Shown one piece after another: positions 18,105 to 26,567 of a stretch of 64,000 nt of DNA. This stretch comes from Marinobacter aromaticivorans. GTDB taxonomy: Bacteria; Pseudomonadota; Gammaproteobacteria; Pseudomonadales; Oleiphilaceae. The translations under genes were made by a program, and so were the position numbers. The notes below the pieces were generated by a model. That model was not told the DNA's origin. It worked only from the letters and a program-made list of their open reading frames with translations, and did no database searches. How positions within the stretch are numbered: position 1 is the first letter of the stretch; every line of letters begins with the position of its first letter. Where the stretch lies: assembly GCF_002806975.1 (NCBI RefSeq), contig NZ_NIHD01000005.1, positions 216,518-280,517 on the forward strand, read 5' to 3'.

Positions 18105-18196
18105 GTCGTGTAATAGTTGATGTAGCTTTAGACTGACTGCATCGTGCGTATGTTCATCGTACCGCTTGTTGTGTCTAATTTTGCGAGGATTCGGCA

Positions 18197-19408
18197 ATGG
18201 ATTTCAGTATCTCAGAGAAGGGTCAGGATTATCTCAAACGTGTGAAAGCGTTTATGGTGGAAGAAATTTTCCCGGTAGAAACTCAGTACCACAAGGAACT
18301 GGCGTCTCTTGAAAACCGCTGGGTGGTTCTCCCCATCATCAGGGAACTGAAGGAAAAAGCCAAAGCCCAGGGGCTGTGGAACATGTTTTTTCCGGATGAA
18401 AAGCACGGCTGTGGACTGCTCAACTCCGATTACGCCCTGATTGCGGAAGAAACCGGCCGCAGCTTTATCGCCCCCGAGGTTTTCAACTGCAACGCGCCGG
18501 ACACCGGCAACATGGAAGTGCTGATTCACTACGGTTCCGAGGAGCAAAAGGCCGAATGGCTGCCCCGTTTGCTCAGTGGCGAAATCCGCTCCGCCTTCTG
18601 CATGACCGAGCCCGCCGTAGCCTCCTCCGATGCCACCACCATGGAAGCAACCGCCGTGGTTGAGGGCGACGAAGTGGTTCTCAACGGCCGCAAATGGTGG
18701 AGCACCGGCATTGGTCACCCCGACTGCAAGGTGGCCATTTTCATGGGGCTGTCTGATCCCGACGCCCACAAACACCGCCGCCACTCCATGGTTCTGGTAC
18801 CTCTGGACACGCCAGGCGTAAAGATTGAACGTATGCTCCCGGTATTTGGCGAGTACGACGAGCCATACGGCCACGGTCAGGTGTTGTTTGACAACGTACG
18901 TCTACCCAAAAGTGCCTTTATTGCCGGCCCCGGTCGCGGTTTTGAAATTGCCCAGGGCCGCCTTGGACCCGGCCGTGTACACCACTGTATGCGTGCGATT
19001 GGTGCCGCAGAGCGCACGCTTGAACTGCTGGTTAAGCGGGCGATGAGCCGTGAGGCGTTCGGCCGTCCTTTGGCGAAGCTCGGTGGCAACCCGGACATCA
19101 TTGCCAACGCCCGCATGTCCATCGAACAGGCGCGTCTGTTAACGTTGAAATGTGCCTGGGCTTTGGATACCAAGGGCATTGCCGGCGCGATTCAGGAAGT
19201 TGCCATGATTAAGGCGGTGATCCCCAATATGCTGCAAACCATTGTGGATCAGGCCATTCAGATTCACGGTGGTGCGGGTGTGAGCGATGACGACTTCCCG
19301 CTTACCCAGTTGTTTGCTTATGCTCGTGTACTCAGGTTGGCAGATGGCCCTGATGAAGTGCATCGCGCCACAGTTGCTCGCCTCGAATTACGCAAATATA
19401 AAAACTGA
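18197..19408 (+). CDS. ACAD10/11-type acyl-CoA dehydrogenase
   Basis: 403 residues with FAD/substrate motifs FCMTEPAVASSDAT, GRKWWSTGIG, AQGRLGPGRVHHCMR and the C-terminal ADGPDEVHRATVA. These match the dehydrogenase half of animal ACAD10/ACAD11 better than short- or medium-chain enzymes. In ACAD10/11 an N-terminal APH-fold kinase phosphorylates a 4-hydroxyacyl-CoA and the dehydrogenase half removes the phosphate. Here a separate APH-fold gene lies three genes downstream. GCGAGGATTCGGCA precedes the ATG. First gene of the probable operon. Confidence 0.92.
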   Translation: MDFSISEKGQDYLKRVKAFMVEEIFPVETQYHKELASLENRWVVLPIIRELKEKAKAQGLWNMFFPDEKHGCGLLNSDYALIAEETGRSFIAPEVFNCNAPDTGNMEVLIHYGSEEQKAEWLPRLLSGEIRSAFCMTEPAVASSDATTMEATAVVEGDEVVLNGRKWWSTGIGHPDCKVAIFMGLSDPDAHKHRRHSMVLVPLDTPGVKIERMLPVFGEYDEPYGHGQVLFDNVRLPKSAFIAGPGRGFEIAQGRLGPGRVHHCMRAIGAAERTLELLVKRAMSREAFGRPLAKLGGNPDIIANARMSIEQARLLTLKCAWALDTKGIAGAIQEVAMIKAVIPNMLQTIVDQAIQIHGGAGVSDDDFPLTQLFAYARVLRLADGPDEVHRATVARLELRKYKN

Positions 19409-19435
19409 TGGTTTAGCGCCAATGTTGAGAGGAGA

Positions 19436-19536
19436 CGGCGGGGTGGGGCTTTCTGAAACTGTGCGGAGCCATGGATGGCGGAGCCAAGCGTACAAGGACG
19501 TATTCACAGCGTGTTTCAGGAAGCCCCACCCCGCCG
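19436..19536. repeat. Long imperfect palindrome between operon genes
   Basis: Arms 19436-19459 and 19513-19536 are inverted copies with 23 of 24 positions matching, around a 53-nt loop. The loop contains GGAGCCATGGATGGCGGAGCC, a nested direct repeat of GGAGCC. It lies after the acyl-CoA dehydrogenase stop and before the SDR start. It resembles a REP/BIME-like or small mobile repeat; only one copy is visible in this window. Confidence 0.6.
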
Positions 19537-19591
19537 GCTCCGTCTTACTCCAAAGCTGACGTTTTATAAACAACAAACAACGGACAACCCC

Positions 19592-20413
19592 ATGACACAA
19601 AGAGTATTCGTAACAGGCGGCGCAAGCGGCCTTGGCCGGGCCATTGCACTGCGTTATGCCAGAGAAGGCGCCAGGGTCTGCATCGGAGATATTAATCCGG
19701 AGCAGGGCGTTGGTGTTGAACAGGAAATTAACAACGCCGGTGGTGAAGGCTACTTTGTGGAATGCGATGTCCGGCGGCTGACCGACCTGGAAAAGGTCTG
19801 TTCGGATCTCACCAAAAAATGGGGCGGTGTGGACGTGGTGGTGAATAACGCCGGCGTGGCCTCGGCCGGGTCCATTGAAGACACCACCATGGCGGACTGG
19901 GAATGGATTATCGATATCAACGTACTCGGCGTGGTACGGGGCTGTAAGGCATTCACACCGCAGTTCAGGAAACAGGGTTCCGGTGCCTTTGTGAATATTG
20001 CTTCCATGGCAGGCCTTATGCTGGCGCCGCTGATGGACAGCTACAACGTATCAAAAGCGGGCGTCATTGCGCTCTCCGAGACCTTGCGGCAGGAACTCCG
20101 GGGTGACGGCATTCACGTGAGCTGCGTGTGCCCGGCGTTTTTCCAGACCAATCTGGCCAGCAGCATGCGTTCAGACATTCCCGGCATTCAGCAGAATGTA
20201 AACAAGCTGATGAAGCGCTCGAGCATATCGGCAGATCACGTTGCCGACGACATAGTGCGCTCGGTGAAGAACAAGGATTTCTGGGTATTGCCCCATGTGA
20301 AAGAGCGCCGCCTGTGGATACTCAAGCGTTATGCGCCTGTGGTTTTCGACAAGCTGATGTACGAAGAAAGCAAGCGCTGGATGAAGAAGATGGGCGGTAA
20401 GGCCAAGGCCTGA
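19592..20413 (+). CDS. Short-chain dehydrogenase/reductase
   Basis: 273 residues from ATG 19592. The longer frame from 19475 runs through the palindromic element and is not credible. Cofactor motif TGGASGLGRA (about 7-16), NNAGVA, catalytic Ser in NIASMAG and YNVSK. A C-terminal extension beyond the usual ~250 residues is present. Probably oxidises or reduces a 3-hydroxy/3-keto acyl intermediate in the same pathway as the flanking genes (inference). Confidence 0.9.
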   Translation: MTQRVFVTGGASGLGRAIALRYAREGARVCIGDINPEQGVGVEQEINNAGGEGYFVECDVRRLTDLEKVCSDLTKKWGGVDVVVNNAGVASAGSIEDTTMADWEWIIDINVLGVVRGCKAFTPQFRKQGSGAFVNIASMAGLMLAPLMDSYNVSKAGVIALSETLRQELRGDGIHVSCVCPAFFQTNLASSMRSDIPGIQQNVNKLMKRSSISADHVADDIVRSVKNKDFWVLPHVKERRLWILKRYAPVVFDKLMYEESKRWMKKMGGKAKA

Positions 20414-20444
20414 CCAGCACACGGGAATAGAAGGAGAGTGATGA

Positions 20445-21509
20445 ATGACCCAGATTGATCAGGCAGCAGATATTCGCGAAGGTGAGGAACTGGATGTTGC
20501 GGCAGTAGACCGTTTCATGAAAAGTGCCATCCCCGATCTGACCGGAGAGCCGGTTATTCGCCAATATCCCGGTGGCGCCTCCAACCTGACTTATCAGGTG
20601 GACTACGGCGATCGCTCCTATGTTCTGCGCCGCCCGCCTTTTGGCAAAATTGCAAAATCCGCCCACGATATGCTGCGTGAAGCCAGGGTGATGCGGGCGC
20701 TGAAACCAGTCTATCCTTATGTGCCCGATATTATTGCCATTTGTGATGATCACGACGTGCTCGGGTGTGATTTTTACGTGATGGAACGGCTGAAAGGCAT
20801 CATCCTGCGCCAGGACTTCCCGGAAGATCTGGAATTGAATGAAGCCGATACACGCAAACTGTGCCTGAGCGTCATCGACAAGATGGTGGACCTGCACCGC
20901 GTTGACCCCAGGGCAGCAGGCCTGGATTCCCTGGGCAAGGGTGAAGGTTATGTGCAGCGCCAGATCGGTGGCTGGAGTGACCGTTTCCGCAAGGCGCGCA
21001 CTGACGATGTCGGCGATTTCGAGGCGGTGATGGCCTGGCTGAATGACAAGATGCCAAACGATATTGCCCAGGTTGTTATTCACAACGACTTCCGTTTTGA
21101 CAACGTGGTACTGAACCCGGACAACCCGTTTGAAGTGATCGGAGTTCTGGACTGGGAAATGGCCACCATTGGCGACCCGCTGATGGATCTGGGCAACACA
21201 CTGGCCTACTGGATTGAGGCGGATGATGAAGGCCCGTTCCAGATGCTGCGCCGCCAGCCCACGCATCGCCCCGGCATGCTTACCCGCAAGGAAGTGGTTG
21301 AGTACTACATGGAGAAGTCCGGTTTTCGGGCAGATAACTTCGATTTTTATGAGATCTACGGGCTGTTCCGCCTGGCGGTGATCGTGCAACAGATCTATTA
21401 CCGCTTCTACCATGGCCAGACCAGTGACAAGCGTTTTGCCGTGTTCGGCCATGCAGCCAATTATCTCGAGAAGCGGTGCAAGCGGCTGATCGAGGAGAGC
21501 TCTCTTTAA
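20445..21509 (+). CDS. APH-fold phosphotransferase (ACAD10/11 kinase-like)
   Basis: 354 residues. Kinase motifs of the aminoglycoside phosphotransferase fold: nucleotide-binding GGASNLTYQV, a Brenner motif HNDFRFDNVVLNP and the metal-binding LDWEMATIGDP. Homologous to the kinase half of ACAD10/11 and to LvaA of Pseudomonas levulinate catabolism, which phosphorylate 4-hydroxyacyl-CoAs. AAGGAGAGTG sits upstream. It overlaps the histidine phosphatase by one base (TAATG). Aminoglycoside resistance is unlikely given the context. Confidence 0.9.
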   Translation: MTQIDQAADIREGEELDVAAVDRFMKSAIPDLTGEPVIRQYPGGASNLTYQVDYGDRSYVLRRPPFGKIAKSAHDMLREARVMRALKPVYPYVPDIIAICDDHDVLGCDFYVMERLKGIILRQDFPEDLELNEADTRKLCLSVIDKMVDLHRVDPRAAGLDSLGKGEGYVQRQIGGWSDRFRKARTDDVGDFEAVMAWLNDKMPNDIAQVVIHNDFRFDNVVLNPDNPFEVIGVLDWEMATIGDPLMDLGNTLAYWIEADDEGPFQMLRRQPTHRPGMLTRKEVVEYYMEKSGFRADNFDFYEIYGLFRLAVIVQQIYYRFYHGQTSDKRFAVFGHAANYLEKRCKRLIEESSL

Positions 21510-22198
21510 TGGCTATTGTGCATCTGGTACGCCACGGGCAGGCCAGTTTTGGTAAAGAGAACTACGACCAGCTTTCCCGCAGGGGCTGGGAGCAGGGCAA
21601 GGTGCTTGGTCGCTGGATGATGGATAAAACAGAACCGGCGGCGATTTTTGGTGGTGATATGCAGCGCCACCGGGAGACCGTTGAAGCCATCGCCACAGGA
21701 TACGGTGCCCGGTTGCCGGATATGCAGGTGGCGCCCGGCTTCAACGAGTTTGATCACATCGATATTGTTAACCGTTACCGCCCCGAGTGGAGTGACCGGC
21801 AGGTTATGGCAAGGGATCTTGCGGCCTTTCCGAAACCCGCAGCCGCGTTTCAGAAAGCCTTCGTTGAAGCCATACGTCGCTGGGCCTCCGGTAAGTACGA
21901 CGCGGAGTACGATGAGACCTGGGCTGATTTCAAAACCCGGGTTCTGACAGCTTTTGACGAAATGATCGACTACGCAGATGGCGGTGATGTGCTGGTATCC
22001 ACATCCGGCGGCCCGATTGCCGTTGTGTGTCAGCAACTACTTGGCCTGAGCGATGAGCGGGCATTGGGGCTCAACGAAGTTATCGCCAACACCAGCGTTA
22101 CCAGGGTGTTGTATTCTGCTGGCCGCCGCAGCCTGTCTGTTTTCAATAACTACAGCCACCTGGAAGCGGAAGACCCCGCCCTGGTGACCTTCCGATAA
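21509..22198 (+). CDS. Histidine phosphatase (phosphoglycerate-mutase-like)
   Basis: 229 residues from ATG 21509, overlapping the kinase stop by one base, so translation is coupled. LVRHGQASFG is the RHG catalytic motif; the second His is in STSGGPIAVV, and a C-terminal acidic residue completes the fold. Substrate unknown. Placement directly after a kinase that would make phospho-acyl-CoA intermediates suggests it removes a phosphate from an intermediate or byproduct, but this is inference. Confidence 0.88.
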   Translation: MAIVHLVRHGQASFGKENYDQLSRRGWEQGKVLGRWMMDKTEPAAIFGGDMQRHRETVEAIATGYGARLPDMQVAPGFNEFDHIDIVNRYRPEWSDRQVMARDLAAFPKPAAAFQKAFVEAIRRWASGKYDAEYDETWADFKTRVLTAFDEMIDYADGGDVLVSTSGGPIAVVCQQLLGLSDERALGLNEVIANTSVTRVLYSAGRRSLSVFNNYSHLEAEDPALVTFR

Positions 22199-22215
22199 CG
22201 AATTGAGGTGAACGA

Positions 22216-22986
22216 ATGAGCAAGAAAGACCTGTTTGACCTGGCCGGCAAAACCGCCCTGATTACCGGTGCCAGCCGCGGCATCGGCGAGAGCATTGCCC
22301 GCACCCTGGCGGATTACGGTGCTCACGTGATTGTGACCAGCCGCAAGATTGACGGCTGTGAAGCCGTAGCCAGCAGCATTCGTGAGGCTGGCGGCAGCGC
22401 CGAGGCATACGCCTGCCACATCGGCGAGATGGATCAGATCGAAGCCATCTGGGCTCATATCGAAAAAGAGCATGGCAAGCTGGATATTCTGGTGAACAAC
22501 GCCGCAGCCAACCCGTATTTCGGACCGGTTGAAAACACAGACCTGGGTGCCTTCCAGAAAACTGTAGACGTGAACATTCGCGGTTACTTCTTCATGTGTG
22601 CCCGTGGCGCGCAGCTGATGAAGAAAAACGGCGGTGGCTCCATTATTAACGTGGCGTCGGTAAATGGCGTGAACCCGGGCCACTACCAGGGGATTTACTC
22701 GGTGACCAAAGCAGCCGTTATCTCCATGACCAAATCCTTCGCCATGGAACTGGGCCAGCAAAATATTCGCGTGAACGCCCTGTTACCGGGGCTGACGGAT
22801 ACCAAATTCGCCTCCGCCCTGACCACCAACGAAGCCATCAGGAAACAGGCGATGGCACACATCCCCATGAAGCGGGTGGCTGACCCAAGCGAAATGGCGG
22901 GAACAGTACTGTATCTGGCATCCGGCGCATCCAGCTATACCACCGGCGCCTGTATTAATGCCGATGGCGGCTACCTTACGATCTGA
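22216..22986 (+). CDS. Short-chain dehydrogenase/reductase
   Basis: 256 residues, the standard classical SDR length. TGASRGIGES (about 17-26), NNAAAN, NVASVNG and YSVTK give the cofactor and catalytic sites. AATTGAGGTGAACG precedes the ATG. Last gene of the ACAD-SDR-kinase-phosphatase-SDR run; it meets the convergent lipoprotein gene with no gap at 22987. Confidence 0.9.
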   Translation: MSKKDLFDLAGKTALITGASRGIGESIARTLADYGAHVIVTSRKIDGCEAVASSIREAGGSAEAYACHIGEMDQIEAIWAHIEKEHGKLDILVNNAAANPYFGPVENTDLGAFQKTVDVNIRGYFFMCARGAQLMKKNGGGSIINVASVNGVNPGHYQGIYSVTKAAVISMTKSFAMELGQQNIRVNALLPGLTDTKFASALTTNEAIRKQAMAHIPMKRVADPSEMAGTVLYLASGASSYTTGACINADGGYLTI

Positions 22987-23859
22987 TCAGTCGTAAGTGC
23001 GAGACGCGACTTCCGGGCCTGGTTGGCAGCTAAGGGCTTTGAAGTCGCCGCGCAGTTCGGCCGCCTGGCGGGCCAGGTGTTCAAGGTGGGAGGCCTGGCT
23101 GGCCTGTAACAGATCCTGAATCAGGAATGTCATGGCCGCCGTGCTCTTGTCCATCATTTCTGCATAGGCCTCGCCCCGGGCGGCTTGAGGGTTGTTGATC
23201 AGCTCGGTGACGGTTTCCTCAAAACCCGGCTCATTGCGATTCTCGAGGGCGTTTAGCAATGCTATTTGCCAGTTACGGCGGCCCTCCAGCCAGATTTCTG
23301 TTTGCCCGCTGCGGCTCTCTGACCAGTCGTTGATAATGCGCCGCTGGGTGCCGTTCAGGCTCCCCAGCCAGCGCTCAGCCCGCTCTGCGGTTCGTTCTGC
23401 ACGTGCTTGCGCGACGGCCTCGGCGCCACCAGACAGGAACTCTTCTTCCATTTTTCTGTGGTTGTCTGCCATGTTACGGGCCAGCTCACGTACCTGTTCA
23501 TCGCTGAGGCTCGAGAGCAGTTTGATCGCACTTGGCGTTATCTGCTCCAGCAATGGCGGGAAGAACGTCATCAGCTCGCTTTGAAGATTGCCAATCCCGC
23601 TCTCCGCAGGCTTGCTCGAAGCCAGTTCACTCTGGAGACTTGCCAGCCAGTTTCTGTAACGCGGCAGTTCCGTGCTGCAGTGCCATTGCCGAAGATTTTC
23701 AATATCCACTTCCAGCTGCTGTTTTTGGGATTCTGTGAGGGTAACGAAATCCTCCACCCACCAGACGATGCCCCAGTCGGCGTAGCGATAGGCCAGCCGG
23801 GTAGAGCTGCATCCGGTTGCCAGTATTGCTATCAGAAGAAGAGCTGCAGTCGCTCTCAT
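22987..23859 (-). CDS. DUF6279-like lipoprotein
   Basis: 290 residues from ATG 23859, chosen because MRATAALLLIAILATGCSS gives a good signal peptide and lipobox; longer in-frame starts up to 24006 add nothing like a signal sequence. GGAGCACGCACC precedes it. The mature part is helical, rich in Glu, Arg and Trp, with TRLAYRYADWGIVWW at its start, which I associate with the DUF6279 family. No function is known. Single-gene unit, convergent with the SDR operon. Confidence 0.75.
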   Translation of the reverse strand: MRATAALLLIAILATGCSSTRLAYRYADWGIVWWVEDFVTLTESQKQQLEVDIENLRQWHCSTELPRYRNWLASLQSELASSKPAESGIGNLQSELMTFFPPLLEQITPSAIKLLSSLSDEQVRELARNMADNHRKMEEEFLSGGAEAVAQARAERTAERAERWLGSLNGTQRRIINDWSESRSGQTEIWLEGRRNWQIALLNALENRNEPGFEETVTELINNPQAARGEAYAEMMDKSTAAMTFLIQDLLQASQASHLEHLARQAAELRGDFKALSCQPGPEVASRTYD

Positions 23860-24038
23860 GGTGCGTGCTCCGAGTGAATGCCCGGGTTGATCCATATTGC
23901 ACCTGACTCGGTAGAAAAGCCTATCAAAAAAGGTTGCAAGCTTATTATCATTTCGCGTTTGTGTATGAGGAGTGTACGACATTCTGTGGTGTTCAGATGC
24001 GATCATCCGAAACCGCCTATTCTCATGGAGGAAACGTT

Positions 24039-24639
24039 TTGAGCCGAATCAAACCCACCAACCTGTAAACTGAAATGTAAAATTCTATAAATCTGTTTGT
24101 ATTGTCTCTCCGTAAATGGCTTTCACGCACATGTCAGGAACTGAATGTGTGCAGATTCGAATCACTGAATCCCGGTAGCCAACTCTGTAATAGATGTACC
24201 TTTCGGTGCAAACGCTACTCTGGATTCGGTGCCTGCTGGTGGTTATCAGGTTCGGATTACAGGAACTAACAGCACAGATATTGTCTACGACTCGGGCACA
24301 CTTCCCATTGGTTCTGATGTGACGGTTGTGGCGGTCGACAGCGTGAAAGGCGCATCGCCTGTGAGCCTGCTGGTGTGGGCGGAAAGCGATCCTGCGGTAA
24401 CAGCCGTCCTGAGCAACAGCGCCGAAGTACGGATTGTCCATGCTGTTGAGAGCGTTGATGTTGATGTTTTTGTGGATGGCGCAGAAGCGCTTGGTGACTT
24501 TGCTTACTCTACTGCCACTGGTTACCTGGTGTTGCCTGCAGGTGATCGGAATGTTGCCGTTGCTCCGGCAGATCAAGGCATCGGGAATGCCGTTACCACC
24601 CTGAGCGGGACGTTAACGCTTGAACGTCGCGCTCCCTAG
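24039..24639 (+). pseudogene. Decayed DUF4397-domain lipoprotein gene
   Basis: The 3' part (24169-24639) encodes a beta-rich domain with VDVFVDGAEALGDFAYS and GDRNVAVAPA, typical of DUF4397 proteins, but has only a GTG at 24229 and no signal sequence or ribosome site. At 24039 a TTG start after GGAGGAAACG opens SRIKPTNL and then hits TAA at 24066. This looks like a lipoprotein gene that lost its signal region and first repeat, leaving the first nine codons and the C-terminal domain. Bounded downstream by a strong terminator. Alternatively the 3' frame is expressed from GTG, which I think is less likely. Confidence 0.55.
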
Positions 24640-24657
24640 TTAAAACAAAGTGAAATT

Positions 24658-24694
24658 AACCAGAGCGCCCCGACTTGATTGGGGCGTTCTGGTT
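24658..24694. terminator. Bidirectional terminator
   Basis: AACCAGAGCGCCCC (24658-24671) pairs at 13 of 14 positions with GGGGCGTTCTGGTT (24681-24694) over a 9-nt loop, between the DUF4397 remnant and the convergent PBP4 gene. Confidence 0.75.
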
Positions 24695-26262
24695 TACTGG
24701 ATGGATGTACCTGAGTTGCCTGAACCGGCTTTTGACAGGGCTGTTCCCGTAGGCGGCCGATAGTGCAGCGAATAGAGAATCCGGTCCAGCACTGCCTGGC
24801 CATTCCACGCAGGATCGTTATTCACCATCCCCACCACGGCCCAGGTGGTGTTGTTCTCATCTCTGGTGAAACCGGCAATAGACCGCACGTTTTCCAGATA
24901 GCCGGTTTTAATCCGGCCTTCGCCATCCATGCCGGTGTTGCGCAGACGTCGCGCCATGGTTCCGTCCATGGCAATAATCGGCATGGAGGCCATCAGGTCT
25001 GACGCGTAGGGGCTGTTCCAGGCATGCTGCAGGATTTTGGCGCCTTGCCGCGCGGTAATTCTGCCGTGGCGTGTCAGGCCTGCGCCGTTGTCGATCACCA
25101 TACCGGCGGTATCGATTCCTTTTTTCTCCAGCCAGTCGTAAATCACGCGTATGCCGGCAACCCGGTCATCGTTTTCGTTATCCAGCCGGTTTTGTGCGCC
25201 AATGGTCAGCAAAAGCTGCCGTGCCATCACGTTGCTGCTCCACTTGTTGATGTCCCGCACCATGGTAACCAGGTCTGGCGACGTGGTTTTCATCACCAGG
25301 CGAGCGTTTTCCGGGGTCAGCCCGGTCTGGTTTCCACCAGACACGATGATGCCCATTTCCCCAAGAAGAGACCGGATCAACGAAGCACTGTATTGCTCCT
25401 GCGGCAGCAGTGACAAATAAGTAGTGGTGCGGCATCCCTGTGGGAGTTCTCCGGTTACCCGCACGGTAACCTTTCCACTCGCTTGCATTACCGGTTCCCA
25501 TTCAAAATTCCGGCGTGCAGGGCAAGGGCCTTCGGCCACCGCGGTTACCCGGTTGTCAATAACAACCTCGCTCAGGGCGGGTGTGCTCCAGGCCTGGGTG
25601 CCGCGTTCATCGGCGCGAATCTGGAAGTGCATGAGATTGAGGTTGGTCAGGTAGGCAGACGGCTCCACCAGAAACGGCGCATGGGGGTTATCGCCGTTGT
25701 CTTCAAACGCAGGAAAACCGCCGTCAATTTCGAAATAGCTGCCATCCAGAACAAGGTCGCCGTCAATGCGGTTAATTCCCATATCACGGAGTTCCCGCAG
25801 GGTAACCCAGATCCGTTCAAAGGTAAGTTTCGGGTCGCCACCAAAGCGCACATAGAGGTTGCCCTTGAGGGTGTCACCAACCATTTGCCCGTCGGTCAGA
25901 AAATCCGTATCCCAGTGGAAGGTGGGGCCAAGAATTTCCAGGGCGGCATAGGTAGTGACCACCTTCATGATGGAGCCCGGGCTCATGGGTACATCGCCAT
26001 TGATGTTCTGATCAAGCCCCGGGCCGTTCAGGGGCACAGCGGCCATGCTCAGAGCTTCTTCATTTTTAAGGGATTTCGTGGCGTATTCCCGCATCTGGCT
26101 TGCCCAGAGGCGCTTGTCGTTGTAACTCAGACCTTCATCGTCAGCAGCCAGCGCCGGTTGCAGGGTTGCCAGGGCAGAAATCAGGGCGAAACCGGTGGCA
26201 AAGGCAAGGGCTGAACGTGGTGACCGAAGCCGGGCTTTACCGGTGGTGTTGGAGTGCGACAT
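24694..26262 (-). CDS. dacB: D-alanyl-D-alanine carboxypeptidase/endopeptidase, PBP4 family
   Basis: 522 residues from ATG 26262. Periplasmic: an N-terminal signal sequence ends near LATLQPALA. The three penicillin-binding motifs are visible: SxxK in SPGSIMK, SxN in SSNVMARQ and KTG in IKTGYLENV. The long insert between the first two motifs fits class C PBP4. It cleaves D-Ala-D-Ala termini and cross-links in peptidoglycan. Other starts at 26277 and 26331 are possible; none has a clear ribosome site. Single gene, not in an evident operon. Confidence 0.92.
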   Translation of the reverse strand: MSHSNTTGKARLRSPRSALAFATGFALISALATLQPALAADDEGLSYNDKRLWASQMREYATKSLKNEEALSMAAVPLNGPGLDQNINGDVPMSPGSIMKVVTTYAALEILGPTFHWDTDFLTDGQMVGDTLKGNLYVRFGGDPKLTFERIWVTLRELRDMGINRIDGDLVLDGSYFEIDGGFPAFEDNGDNPHAPFLVEPSAYLTNLNLMHFQIRADERGTQAWSTPALSEVVIDNRVTAVAEGPCPARRNFEWEPVMQASGKVTVRVTGELPQGCRTTTYLSLLPQEQYSASLIRSLLGEMGIIVSGGNQTGLTPENARLVMKTTSPDLVTMVRDINKWSSNVMARQLLLTIGAQNRLDNENDDRVAGIRVIYDWLEKKGIDTAGMVIDNGAGLTRHGRITARQGAKILQHAWNSPYASDLMASMPIIAMDGTMARRLRNTGMDGEGRIKTGYLENVRSIAGFTRDENNTTWAVVGMVNNDPAWNGQAVLDRILYSLHYRPPTGTALSKAGSGNSGTSIQ

Positions 26263-26567
26263 ACCTGGAATCACCATGGTGGCTACGTGACTGAATGTGC
26301 GGATAAGCGCTTTACATGAACAATAGCCCATCTTTGTGCTTTGTACTATGGAGAAAACCTCTACATGACGTTAAATAATGGCAGTAGACTGGTTGTTTGT
26401 ATTGGGGTTTTGTCACCGAGTGTAAGCTGTTTGGTACGCAAGGAGCGGGCCTGGATTATAGAGAACGGAGCTTAAGACACACGAGACAGCGCCCGGTGTG
26501 ATTGTAAGCCAATGGAAAGACACTGTATTTAATGATAATGGACAGATCATCAACAGAGGGAGTGTTT

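Noticed and set aside
24150..24165. TTCGAATC motif resembling a tRNA T-loop
   Set aside because: The flanking bases cannot form a T-stem and no other tRNA arms are present on either strand.
26365..26475. 36-codon open frame in the gap before the GST-like gene
   Set aside because: The ribosome site is too far (11 bp) and the peptide has no recognisable feature.
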